From a virus: a DNA stretch of 32,126 nt. The notes beneath the pieces were generated by a model. That model was not told the origin of the DNA. It was given only the letters and a program-made list of their open reading frames with translations, and made no database searches. Position numbers and translations under genes: made by a program. The stretch lies in IMG/VR virus record IMGVR_UViG_3300010392_000092, positions 1-32,126 of that record; one strand, 5' to 3'. This document shows, piece by piece, positions 24,913 through 32,126 of this stretch (position 1 is the first letter of the stretch; every line of letters begins with the position of its first letter).

Positions 24913-25899
24913 TCACATCTCTCTCAAAGGTTGCCCGTCTCTCCAATCGTGTTGCGGTATCTTGATCACCGGAAACTTCCCCGTCGAAAGCACCAAATCC
25001 CGCAAACCTCTCAATCCCCCTGACCCCATGTAGTTCAAACTCTTCTTCCTTCGCCCTGTCCTCAGCCAATTCAGCATGACATGCGAGGCATCAGGCTTCC
25101 CCTTCAGTTCTTTGATAATACGCAGAAAAGGCTCCTCGTTCCCATGATCCTCTTCACTCTCGAGTGTCATCATCCTCGGGATGTAGTGAAGCTTAAACCC
25201 TTGCGCCACCAACATAATCCCCATCGCATAATCCTCGCCGCCCATAGAATCGTTATCCTCGTCCCAACCATTCACCTGCAAGATCGCATTCAAAGGAGCC
25301 CCGAAGCTACACCCGAAGGCCCAACCTCCATCACATCTCAAAGGATCCCAATGAGTGATCTTCTTCAACCTCGAGTCCACCCCGCCAGAAAACCCCTTCT
25401 CCATCCCCTCCAGAATACCCCTCCCCACATCCCCCGGTAAAGCCTTACTCAAAGCCTCCTCATCCAGTCCCTTAAAACCTCGTATCCTGCCCTCACTCAC
25501 CCTCAACTCCTTGACCTTCCCGTAACTCCCGCAAGCTACCCAGCCCTCAGCCCTAGCCCTCTCCACCTCTTTGAGCCACCCGGGCACCAAGACACTCAGA
25601 TCATCGACACACACTAGGTAGTCCCCCTTCGCCACACACACAGCCGTATTCCTCGCGTTAGCTGCCGCAAAATAATCCCTTGATGTTAGTCGATACTCCC
25701 CTTGCCAAACGCACGGTTTTGGTTTAACGTGAGTGACAGCTAGATCATCACGAAGATCAAGCTCTCGCAAACCTTTGTAGAAGTCCACCACAACGAGTTG
25801 GACCTCCTCATCTGAACCGTCCAGCTCCCTCTTCAGCGAATCGAGGAACCAGCGAATGTGGCAAACCTTCCGATTCGTCATGTAAGCGATCGTGATCAT
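24913..25899 (-). CDS. GT2-type glycosyltransferase
   Basis: The ATG at 25899 is chosen because it overlaps the upstream stop as ATGA and begins directly with the first strand of the fold (MITIAYMTNRKVCHIRWFLD). The 328-residue enzyme has the GT-A plan: an NTP-sugar binding start, ANARNTAVCVAKGDYLVCVDD (80-100) with the VDD metal/nucleotide site, an acceptor part with DGGWAFGCSFGAPL, and WDEDNDSMGGEDYAMG, whose E-D pair is the usual catalytic base position. It probably transfers a sugar from a nucleotide sugar in the cytoplasm; donor and acceptor are unknown. Methyltransferase genes flank it on both sides. Confidence 0.8.
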   Translation of the reverse strand: MITIAYMTNRKVCHIRWFLDSLKRELDGSDEEVQLVVVDFYKGLRELDLRDDLAVTHVKPKPCVWQGEYRLTSRDYFAAANARNTAVCVAKGDYLVCVDDLSVLVPGWLKEVERARAEGWVACGSYGKVKELRVSEGRIRGFKGLDEEALSKALPGDVGRGILEGMEKGFSGGVDSRLKKITHWDPLRCDGGWAFGCSFGAPLNAILQVNGWDEDNDSMGGEDYAMGIMLVAQGFKLHYIPRMMTLESEEDHGNEEPFLRIIKELKGKPDASHVMLNWLRTGRRKKSLNYMGSGGLRGLRDLVLSTGKFPVIKIPQHDWRDGQPLREM

Positions 25900-26486
25900 A
25901 ATCTCCTCAACCATCCCAGACCTGCATATGTAGGAGCCTCGAACCATTCCCAACCAGCACCCTGCTTCTCCAACCAAGCGAGCGCGGCTCTCCTAACGCC
26001 CTCAGTGCTCTTCGTATCATGCAGCCAGATCGTCCCCGAAGGTTTGATGAACGGACTCCACTTCTCCAGTTCCTTCCTCGTCTGCTCCTCCTCGTGTGAC
26101 GTATCAATGAGCAGGAAGTCAATCGGCTCTGTCCATCTAACTTCGATCGAGTCGCCCACGATATGACGCCAACAACCCCTCTCCCCTACTCTCCCAAGCC
26201 GCTCCTTCAAAGCCTCTTCGCAGGCAGCGTCGATATCCACCGAAGTGAAGACCCCGTTGTAACCGTAACAACGATTCAACTCGCAAATGGCAGAGAAAAG
26301 CGCAACAGAAGATTCCCCCTCCCGTGAACCTAGTTCCACCACATTCTCAATAGACGTCGTCTCGCCTCTCATCAGAACCTCGAAGTAGAGTATCGGAAGA
26401 AAGTAGCTAATATCACTGAACTTCAGAACTGCCTCACATAACTCCTCGTTCCCTTTGAAAGCGTTGTGGCAAGCCTCATAGTCCAT
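25896..26486 (-). CDS. Class I SAM-dependent methyltransferase (Methyltransf_24-like), second copy
   Basis: The ATG at 26486 is preceded by a strong GGAGGAGG site with 9 bases of spacing, so it is preferred over two starts further upstream. The 196-residue enzyme shows motif I VVELGSREGESS (49-60), SVDID (82-86), DFLLIDTSHEEE (123-134) and IWLHDT (153-158). It resembles the 24261-24908 methyltransferase in motif order but is clearly divergent. It overlaps the upstream glycosyltransferase end by 11 bases and the downstream one by 4, a tight operon. Sugar O-methylation is the likely job from context. Confidence 0.8.
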   Translation of the reverse strand: MDYEACHNAFKGNEELCEAVLKFSDISYFLPILYFEVLMRGETTSIENVVELGSREGESSVALFSAICELNRCYGYNGVFTSVDIDAACEEALKERLGRVGERGCWRHIVGDSIEVRWTEPIDFLLIDTSHEEEQTRKELEKWSPFIKPSGTIWLHDTKSTEGVRRAALAWLEKQGAGWEWFEAPTYAGLGWLRRL

Positions 26487-27564
26487 ACTCAACATCCTCC
26501 TCCAAGTATCTCGGGTTTGTCCACGAAGCATTGAAGATCTCGATCTTCTCCTCCCACCTCTTACCTTTCAAGTCATCGCTCAAACGCCTCAGATTCCTCC
26601 CCGATCCCGATACGTTAATCGGAGATCTCTTGTAATGCTTATCCTCACTCGCATAAGCGACTATGTCGTCATCAGGCAGCGCGGGGAAGATGAAATTGCA
26701 ATCCTCACACACCATCCAGGTTTTCCCGTTCTGCTCTACCTTACCCATACCTCCCTCACGTTTCGAGAAACACTCCACCCATTGCGGATGAGAGACAGCG
26801 CCTATCTCATTCACGGCCTTACTATGCGTAGCCTCACACCTCGCACACAGACTCTTGAAAGGTAGTTCCATCTCCCTCTTAGCCCTGTTCTGTAGACTCC
26901 CGTATTGGTGGTGAATTCGAAACATCTGATTCGGGATACGTTTACCCGAGTAACCCGCATGACCGCACCTAGCGTCATAATCGATGTCCTCCCAATGAAA
27001 GAAGTTGAACGAAACCTCGTTGAAACCATTCACATCCAACCAAAGCTCCCTAGACAAAGCATTATTGGCAAAGCAGTTACTCGGTGTCCTGAAGAATAGC
27101 TCAAACTTCTCAGGGTAATCCCCTACGTTCTCCCATTTAATCCGTGCCCTCTCCCTATCCCAAACGTCAGCACCCTCCGGTATCTCGTGAAAGTAGAAAT
27201 CTACGAAAGCTTCAGCCTTCTCAGCTAGCAACGTCGCCACGAAATCCGATTTAAGAAAACGCCATTCCGAGAATCGCACACATCTCTCTGCCTCACTCAT
27301 CACCCAGCCTGCATTGAACACCGAGCAATCCATGTAACGCTTCGCCACATGAGGAGCAGGGAAATGTGGCATGTGCAGAACTTCAAAGTCGCACTCACCC
27401 CTTAACTCTCTTACAGCCCCTTTCCTCGCTTGGTAATGATGATCCACCAAGATGACGTTAAAGTCCTTCCTTGTCTGCCGCTTCAAGGAGGCCAACATCA
27501 TACGCAGCATATCCTGGTTCTCGGACCAATCAGCAAGCGTCACAGCAAACGTTAAAGGAAGCAT
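26476..27564 (-). CDS. GT2-type glycosyltransferase with Cys4 C-terminal module
   Basis: This 362-residue enzyme starts LPLTFAVTLADWSENQDML, then SLKRQTRKDFNVILVDHHYQ (26-45), a GT2 entry. The usual acidic DxD site is replaced by a WRFLKSDF segment (101-108). The GT-A core ends with NGFNEVSFNFFHWEDIDYDA (179-198), with the conserved E-D at 192-193. Unusual for the family is a C-terminal addition with CARC (240-243) and CEDC (286-289), a plausible zinc-binding knuckle. It starts after a 3-base gap from the upstream GT25-like gene. The acceptor is unknown; the Cys module may bind a partner protein. Confidence 0.75.
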   Translation of the reverse strand: MLPLTFAVTLADWSENQDMLRMMLASLKRQTRKDFNVILVDHHYQARKGAVRELRGECDFEVLHMPHFPAPHVAKRYMDCSVFNAGWVMSEAERCVRFSEWRFLKSDFVATLLAEKAEAFVDFYFHEIPEGADVWDRERARIKWENVGDYPEKFELFFRTPSNCFANNALSRELWLDVNGFNEVSFNFFHWEDIDYDARCGHAGYSGKRIPNQMFRIHHQYGSLQNRAKREMELPFKSLCARCEATHSKAVNEIGAVSHPQWVECFSKREGGMGKVEQNGKTWMVCEDCNFIFPALPDDDIVAYASEDKHYKRSPINVSGSGRNLRRLSDDLKGKRWEEKIEIFNASWTNPRYLEEDVEYGL

Positions 27565-27567
27565 AGG

Positions 27568-28209
27568 TTATTCAGGTATCCTCGTGTCCAACTGCGTTGC
27601 CAACCTCGGAAACACCGCGTAACTATTCAAAGCTCTCGTCCCCCTCCTCGACCTGTCCTGGTGCATCGAAAGATCGATCGGCGCCCACACCCTCTCACAC
27701 CTCTCAAGCAACACCGGCAATGCCTTCCCCCTTACCACATACGCGTGAAGACAACTCGCGGAAGGCACACTATAAAGCCCCCCACCCAGCAACGAGTCAG
27801 GTCCCGCAAAATGCCGACAGTTGCAAGACCCCAGGTAAAGGAGATCCCAATCATCCGGCAGAAACTCCAGCACGGCTCCCAAGCTCTCAGCCCAGTCCTC
27901 CTCAAATCTCACGTCTTGCTCCATGATCAGATGCCCCGTGTAAGGCGTCTCCGACAACACATTCAACGCCGCCCACAGCATGTAGTGCGAGAGATGAATG
28001 TTGATCGTTTTCGGCAACAAATGCCGATGCGTAGCATGATCATCCAGATCATACGGATGCAGGGTATGGCAGATCCCTGACACCTCGTGATCGAGCCCGT
28101 AGAAAAGTTTGAACCTCACCTCCCTTTCATCCAGGTGCTCATGCGTTTTGTCCAACCCCGCCGAGAACCTCGTCGAGATCAAATGAGATGTCCACTCCTC
28201 GGGTATCAA
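27568..28209 (-). CDS. GT25-like glycosyltransferase
   Basis: The proposed start is TTG at 28209, overlapping the upstream stop as TTGA, like other overlaps in this cluster; a GTG at 28260 with a GAGGA site 7 bases before it would add 17 residues and cannot be excluded. The roughly 213-residue product opens with a first strand SHLISTRF, then HLSHYMLWAALNVL (72-85) and LIMEQDVRFEEDW (94-106), followed by LPDDWDLLYLG. The SHYMLW helix, the EQDV acidic site and DWDLLYLG match GT25-type glycosyltransferases, which include LPS galactosyl- and collagen-type transferases. It is paired with another GT25 gene upstream. Confidence 0.75.
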   Translation of the reverse strand: MIPEEWTSHLISTRFSAGLDKTHEHLDEREVRFKLFYGLDHEVSGICHTLHPYDLDDHATHRHLLPKTINIHLSHYMLWAALNVLSETPYTGHLIMEQDVRFEEDWAESLGAVLEFLPDDWDLLYLGSCNCRHFAGPDSLLGGGLYSVPSASCLHAYVVRGKALPVLLERCERVWAPIDLSMHQDRSRRGTRALNSYAVFPRLATQLDTRIPE

Positions 28210-28883
28210 TTCTGTTGCTCGCTTTCCGCCTTCGGGGCATCCCCCACCGTCGAAGCCCACTCACTGATCCTCGTCTTCTGACTAGCCAGGTAGGGCCAAG
28301 CCAAGTAGTGACTCACGAAGGGATAGACCTTCATCATCAACGACGTATCAAACGGCTTATCGATCGGCTTCAACAGTTCAATCGCCTTCTTCGCCGCGCT
28401 CCTCTTCCACCAGATGCACGCGGTGCAATAGGGATACTTATCCGTCCTCGCCAAACCCTCCGCAACCTTATGCAACTCCCCTGTCCTCTCCGGATTGTAA
28501 TCACCGCCCAACCCATCGCCCCCGAAGTAATACTCGAGTTGCACCACTTCCGCGTCCTCCGGCAACCTCCCCCTCAACTGCCGCCACTTCTCCGAGAACC
28601 CCGGCAAAAACTTCACATCATCCTCGCAGATAATGAACTCGTCCCACTCAAAGGCTAACGCCGTCCTCAGTGCCACCAGGTGACTCAAGTAGCAACCTAC
28701 TTGACTCGCATGGATATACTTCCCCCGCCCTTGCTCATCATCCTCGAAAGGGTTCGTAGGTCTCAGCCCAACCACAGGCCCGTAGATGCCATCCACAAAC
28801 AGCACATCCAGGCCCTCTTTCAAAAAGTGCTTCTCAGCTTGTTGCTTCTTCCACGGCTCTTCCGGCAACACGATACAAAGCAT
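28206..28883 (-). CDS. GT25-like glycosyltransferase
   Basis: The ATG at 28883 follows a GAGGAG site with 9 bases of spacing and begins at the first strand of the fold (MLCIVLPEEPW), so it is preferred over the ATG at 28910. The 225-residue enzyme has FVDGIYG, then SQVGCYLSHLVALRTAL (60-76), the G-C-x-x-SH helix that defines GT25, and FIICEDDVKFLPGF (83-96) with the EDD nucleotide-sugar site. It ends with hydrophobic strands and a polar tail. It resembles its downstream neighbour in plan, suggesting an old duplication, though identity is low. Confidence 0.85.
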   Translation of the reverse strand: MLCIVLPEEPWKKQQAEKHFLKEGLDVLFVDGIYGPVVGLRPTNPFEDDEQGRGKYIHASQVGCYLSHLVALRTALAFEWDEFIICEDDVKFLPGFSEKWRQLRGRLPEDAEVVQLEYYFGGDGLGGDYNPERTGELHKVAEGLARTDKYPYCTACIWWKRSAAKKAIELLKPIDKPFDTSLMMKVYPFVSHYLAWPYLASQKTRISEWASTVGDAPKAESEQQN

Positions 28884-28911
28884 CTTCGGTAACTCCTCTT
28901 CGACTCTCATA

Positions 28912-29145
28912 TTAAAACAACTCTAGTATCTTACTCGCTTTATCCGAATGAGGCACAATCTCTCGATCAAGTCCTCCGTCCACAAACTCCTCATGTATCT
29001 CCCTCACCGACACATACCCCGCCCAGATCGAATCACTCCCCAAATTAACAGCCTCTACTGCCACCTCTTCACAAGGAGCCATCACTATCGCGTTCCTCTC
29101 CTCAACCCGAACAGGCGTTGTCGCAATCAACCAGAAATACTTCAT
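28912..29145 (-). CDS. Small hypothetical protein of the glycan island
   Basis: This 77-residue acidic protein starts KYFWLIATTPVRVEERNAIV and is probably an alpha/beta fold. Its ATG overlaps the stop of the large glycosyltransferase as ATGA, and it ends just before the next gene, so it is almost certainly expressed with them. No family is recognised and no Cys or membrane motif is present. It could be a small partner of one of the flanking glycosyltransferases. Confidence 0.55.
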   Translation of the reverse strand: MKYFWLIATTPVRVEERNAIVMAPCEEVAVEAVNLGSDSIWAGYVSVREIHEEFVDGGLDREIVPHSDKASKILELF

Positions 29146-30806
29146 ACTCGTTCCAATCTCTTCATTAAGTCCTTATTCGGAATCTTGATCCACCCACACT
29201 GCTCGTCGTTCACCCCGAACGTCACCAGATGCACCCCCTCCTCGTAAACATGCCCCTCGGGGAAGATCACCAACGGACTTTCCCAGGCCCTGAAATCTCT
29301 CTCGCTCCCCACCAACAGCGGCACACTCGTCATCCGCTTCACTTCAAACGGCGCTTTCGCCTCGAACGTGTAAGCCCCCATGTAATACCTTCTCTTCGGC
29401 CCCCTCCACTGCAAAGCCGAATGGAAGAAACTCAAATACTCGTCATCGTTCAACCTCACCGGCGGCGACCCCCCTCGGATATCCCCGAAGTCCCACTTCA
29501 TCCGGTGCTTCCCTTTCCAATGCCTCTGAACCCTCAACCGCTCGTCAAGTCGAAACACCATTTGAGGCGAAGGTGAATACACACAGTGCCACAGCCCATC
29601 ATGCACAAACCACTGCCAATTCTTCTCATGCCCACTCGCCGCCTCGGGCCTCGGATGATTTCCCCCGAACTCCGGCTCAACGATCACGTCAAACTTTTCC
29701 AAATCCCAATCCAACTTTGTCAATGCCTGCCGTATCTTCCAATCCTTCGTTCTCACCCAAGTAGCAAACCCCACATAGACCTCACCATCATGCACAATCG
29801 CTCTAGGATCCTCCCACTGCTCATTCACATGCCTCTTCGGCTCAACGGGAATCATATTAGTGCTCTTCACACTCATCGTCCTCTCATCGATCTCCCACAC
29901 CACAAGCCGACTCTTCTTGTCCGTCGTCTGCTCACCTTCAATCCTCCCGACCCCATATTGAAACTGCCTCGTAAAAAGCTGCAACTTCCCCCTCGCCCTC
30001 GCGAGCCCAGGATTAAAGTAACACCCGTTCTCTAAAAACGGAAACGCGAACATCCCGCAATCCCACTCCGTCTGCTCCAGATAACTCGGATAGAAGTTCT
30101 TCGCAATAGCCTCATCGACATCACTCACTTCCCTCTTCCCTTGCAACACCTCCTGAACCATCCCGTGACACCCTCGCAGCAAAACCGCGTCAGGGTATCG
30201 TTGCTCGATCTTACTTAACCGAAACGTATCACTCTGCGTTGTCAACACGTAGTTACTCTCACACGTATTAGGCAACGCCTCTAGCCCCGCGATTCTATCG
30301 AACGGCGCATTCGTCACATACAAAGTCCCCCCTTGCAGAAACCTCGTCACATGCGTAGGCCAAACACCACACCGATCCATAAAAGGACTTACCGTAGGCC
30401 CCCTGTAGACATACCCGCAGAAAGGCTTCCCCCCTTCTTGCCAAACCTTCTTAATTGTCTTCAGCCACCCACTTCTCAAAGGACACGCATCCTGTTCCCA
30501 CCAGAACCACCCCTTATAACTCTTCGCGAAGTTCGCCTCAACATACCTCGCGCTTTGCTGCCACACCCGATTCTCCCCCACCGGATATTCCTTCACCCCC
30601 GCTATTGAGTTCCTCTTCATCGTGAAGACACTCACGAAGCTCTCTCTCGCCTTCTTCGCAAGCTCCGAGATCCTCACCTCCCCGTCATGCGTGATCAACA
30701 TCGAGAACCCCGTCCCCTTCGGGTCAAGGTGCTTCACCAAGTCGAGGTTTGTTTCGAACAAGCTCTCATTCCTCGCTGAGAGCGGCACGACAACAAGCAA
30801 TTCCAC
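29142..30806 (-). CDS. Glycosyltransferase (GT-A) fused to GH130-like beta-propeller
   Basis: The start is GTG at 30806, overlapping the stop of the scaffold-like gene as TAGTG. Residues 1-235 are GT-A-like: ELLVVVPLSARNESLFETNL, then GWFWWEQDACPLRSGWL (99-115), where EQD takes the place of the DxD site. Residues 255-554 look like a five-bladed propeller of the GH130 type: FNPGLARARGKLQLFTR (264-280), WEDPRAIVHDGEVYVGFATW (331-350), HEKNW (393-397), GGSPPV (445-450), FFHSAL (460-465), YYMGAYTFEA and FPEGHVYEEG. EDPR and EKNW are conserved in GH130 phosphorylases/mannosidases. The enzyme could build and then trim or phosphorolyse a glycan; activity is not proven. Confidence 0.75.
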   Translation of the reverse strand: MELLVVVPLSARNESLFETNLDLVKHLDPKGTGFSMLITHDGEVRISELAKKARESFVSVFTMKRNSIAGVKEYPVGENRVWQQSARYVEANFAKSYKGWFWWEQDACPLRSGWLKTIKKVWQEGGKPFCGYVYRGPTVSPFMDRCGVWPTHVTRFLQGGTLYVTNAPFDRIAGLEALPNTCESNYVLTTQSDTFRLSKIEQRYPDAVLLRGCHGMVQEVLQGKREVSDVDEAIAKNFYPSYLEQTEWDCGMFAFPFLENGCYFNPGLARARGKLQLFTRQFQYGVGRIEGEQTTDKKSRLVVWEIDERTMSVKSTNMIPVEPKRHVNEQWEDPRAIVHDGEVYVGFATWVRTKDWKIRQALTKLDWDLEKFDVIVEPEFGGNHPRPEAASGHEKNWQWFVHDGLWHCVYSPSPQMVFRLDERLRVQRHWKGKHRMKWDFGDIRGGSPPVRLNDDEYLSFFHSALQWRGPKRRYYMGAYTFEAKAPFEVKRMTSVPLLVGSERDFRAWESPLVIFPEGHVYEEGVHLVTFGVNDEQCGWIKIPNKDLMKRLERV

Positions 30807-31987
30807 TACATCTTCCCGGCTCGATCCTGTGCCTGCGCTGCCGCAATCCCATTCGCCAAATACTGGGCATACTGAGGATCTCCCATTTTCATGTTCGTCC
30901 CCCCGTCCTTCGTAATCCCCGGCGACCCGATCCCCGGCTGTGCTTCCTGCAACTCGTTCAGCTTCTCATGCAACGCATCACGCTCCGCGACCACATCGTT
31001 GAATGCGCTCACCAACCTCGGATACGCGCCTTGATTCAATGCAATCTCCACAGCTTTCTCCGGCGTCATCTGACCCCGCATGATGATCTTCGCCTCGTCA
31101 ACACTTTGAGCCACAGACTTGTTGTGTTCCTCGTTCCCCTCAATCTGCTTAAACAGCCAATTCCCCAGCTTCCCATCCCCTTGCAGCTCCCCTAACTTCT
31201 TCTCGAAGATCTCCTCGTATTGCCTCTGGGTCTCCGCCTGCTGTTGCTGACTCATCACACTCAGCTCCTCTTGCTGCCGACCCCAGTTCGACAAGCTCGC
31301 TTGTATCTCACTCTGCTTCTGAAACTCAATCGTCGACAAGGTCTGCAAAGCCCCCATCAGCCTCACCTTCGACATATCGTCAACCTCCCCGAGCAACTCG
31401 TTAACTTTCTGATCCCGCCAAGGCCCACCAGGCCCCTTCAACAAACTCGCAAGCTCATCTCCCTTGGCTCCCGCCGCCTGCCTCGCCCCCTCAATCGCGC
31501 TCTCCATCTGAACTTCATACTTCCGGTTGAACTCCGGATCCCGCTCAAGCGCAACCTCTCGCAACCTATTCCGATACTCATCCCTCTCCTTCGCAAGCTC
31601 TTCTGACCCCTTCCCCTGAGCCTCTTGCAACTCAACCAATTGCTTCTGCAAAGCCGCCACCTCATTCGCGTGCTTCGTCTTCATCTCCTTCCATTGCGCC
31701 GCCTTCGTAGGATTCTTCTCGAAAGGGTTCATCGGAGCACTCGAAGGGGAGGAAGACTCATTTACCCTTGAATCCTCCTCCCCTTCCTTCTTCCCTTCGG
31801 TAGCGGTTGCATCAGCAACAGATTTCTCACTTTGAACGTCCTCACTCTGAGGCTTCACCTTCCCCGCATCGTCCTCAGCCCTCGCTTTCTCGAAAGCCCC
31901 CACGTCAAACTTAGCTTCAACCTCACCTCCCACGCGCTCTACACGCGAGATGGCCTCTCCACTTGTAACACTTGTCTCGTCACTCAT
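30806..31987 (-). CDS. Probable scaffolding protein
   Basis: This 393-residue, strongly charged protein has a disordered acidic N-terminus (residues 1-90, Ser/Glu/Asp-rich), a long helical middle (95-300) with coiled-coil runs (KHANEVAALQKQLVELQEAQ and LAKERDEYRNRLREVALERD), and a helical C-terminus ending YLANGIAAAQAQDRAG. This is the standard build of a phage capsid scaffold, whose C-terminus usually touches the capsid shell. The usual scaffold-then-capsid order is broken here by the 7-kb glycan island. ATG 31987 lies 3 bases after the previous stop. A tail-assembly or minor helical virion role is less likely. Confidence 0.7.
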   Translation of the reverse strand: MSDETSVTSGEAISRVERVGGEVEAKFDVGAFEKARAEDDAGKVKPQSEDVQSEKSVADATATEGKKEGEEDSRVNESSSPSSAPMNPFEKNPTKAAQWKEMKTKHANEVAALQKQLVELQEAQGKGSEELAKERDEYRNRLREVALERDPEFNRKYEVQMESAIEGARQAAGAKGDELASLLKGPGGPWRDQKVNELLGEVDDMSKVRLMGALQTLSTIEFQKQSEIQASLSNWGRQQEELSVMSQQQQAETQRQYEEIFEKKLGELQGDGKLGNWLFKQIEGNEEHNKSVAQSVDEAKIIMRGQMTPEKAVEIALNQGAYPRLVSAFNDVVAERDALHEKLNELQEAQPGIGSPGITKDGGTNMKMGDPQYAQYLANGIAAAQAQDRAGKM

Positions 31988-31990
31988 AAT

Positions 31991-32126
31991 TTAGTCTATC
32001 AAACTTTCCTCTAAAGTCTCCTCCGAGTTGTAAGTCATCGTCTCATCCACTTCCGGCTCCTTCGGCATACTCCTGGACATCTCCAGTAGCACGTTAATCG
32101 CCTCCTCATAACCCTCCACTCTCCCG
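31991..32126 (-). CDS. 3' end of an upstream late gene (partial)
   Basis: An open frame enters from the right edge and stops at 31991, just before the scaffold start. The visible 44 residues include a GYEEAINVLLEMSRSM helix and an acidic end (EETLEESLID). In many phages the gene before the scaffold is the portal or a small head gene. The short visible end does not decide between them. Confidence 0.5.
   Translation of the reverse strand, partial: GRVEGYEEAINVLLEMSRSMPKEPEVDETMTYNSEETLEESLID

Noticed and set aside
23520-30806. DNA glucosylation/hypermodification cluster
   Set aside because: T4-type DNA glucosyltransferases, nucleotide kinases or thymidylate-synthase-like genes are not recognised, and the block lies within the head genes, so virion or surface glycan is preferred.
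1-32126. Prophage with integration genes or attachment sites
   Set aside because: No integrase, excisionase, repressor or flanking direct repeat was seen in the window.

Overview
This 32-kb window looks like part of the genome of a lytic tailed phage, most likely podovirus-like (short tail). It carries a phage-type family A DNA polymerase and a long block of virion genes including nozzle/connector-like, ejection-like and tailspike-like proteins. No tail sheath or tape-measure gene is recognisable. No integrase, repressor or other lysogeny gene is seen, and no terminase. The host cannot be named. Translation starts are mixed: a few strong Shine-Dalgarno sites (for example 22114-22119) and many starts without one, with frequent ATGA, GTGA or TTGA stop/start overlaps.

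Layout. Positions 1-7349 are on the plus strand: the end of a DUF1353-like gene, a tRNA-like structured spacer, a small Cys-rich protein, a beta-helix protein, a large DNA polymerase (UDG-like domain, 3'-5' exonuclease, polymerase) interrupted by an intein in motif B, a 28-residue membrane peptide, a strongly structured non-coding stretch (5869-6091), and a second beta-helix protein. Positions 7351-32126 are all on the minus strand and converge on the first block with almost no gap. Read in the direction of transcription (right to left) they are: an unidentified gene end, a scaffolding-like protein, a ten-gene glycosyltransferase/methyltransferase island (23520-30806), a structured leader, the probable major capsid protein, two small virion proteins separated by a terminator hairpin, a large tailspike, a small coiled-coil protein, a collagen-like fibre, a holin-like protein and a lipoprotein with a membrane span (possible lysis pair), a nozzle-like protein, a collar-type fibre, a connector-like protein with GSGY repeats, and three internal/ejection-type proteins.

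How it fits together. The plus block is replication plus two extra receptor-binding-type proteins. The minus block is assembly, lysis and adsorption. The most unusual part is the sugar-modification island inserted between the scaffold-like and capsid genes. It holds four or five glycosyltransferase domains (GT2, GT25, and a GT-A domain fused to a GH130-like beta-propeller), three methyltransferases and a small membrane protein, packed with overlapping stops and starts. Its position inside the late head operon suggests that it builds a methylated glycan on the virion or on the infected cell surface rather than modifying DNA. That is inference from position and domain content.
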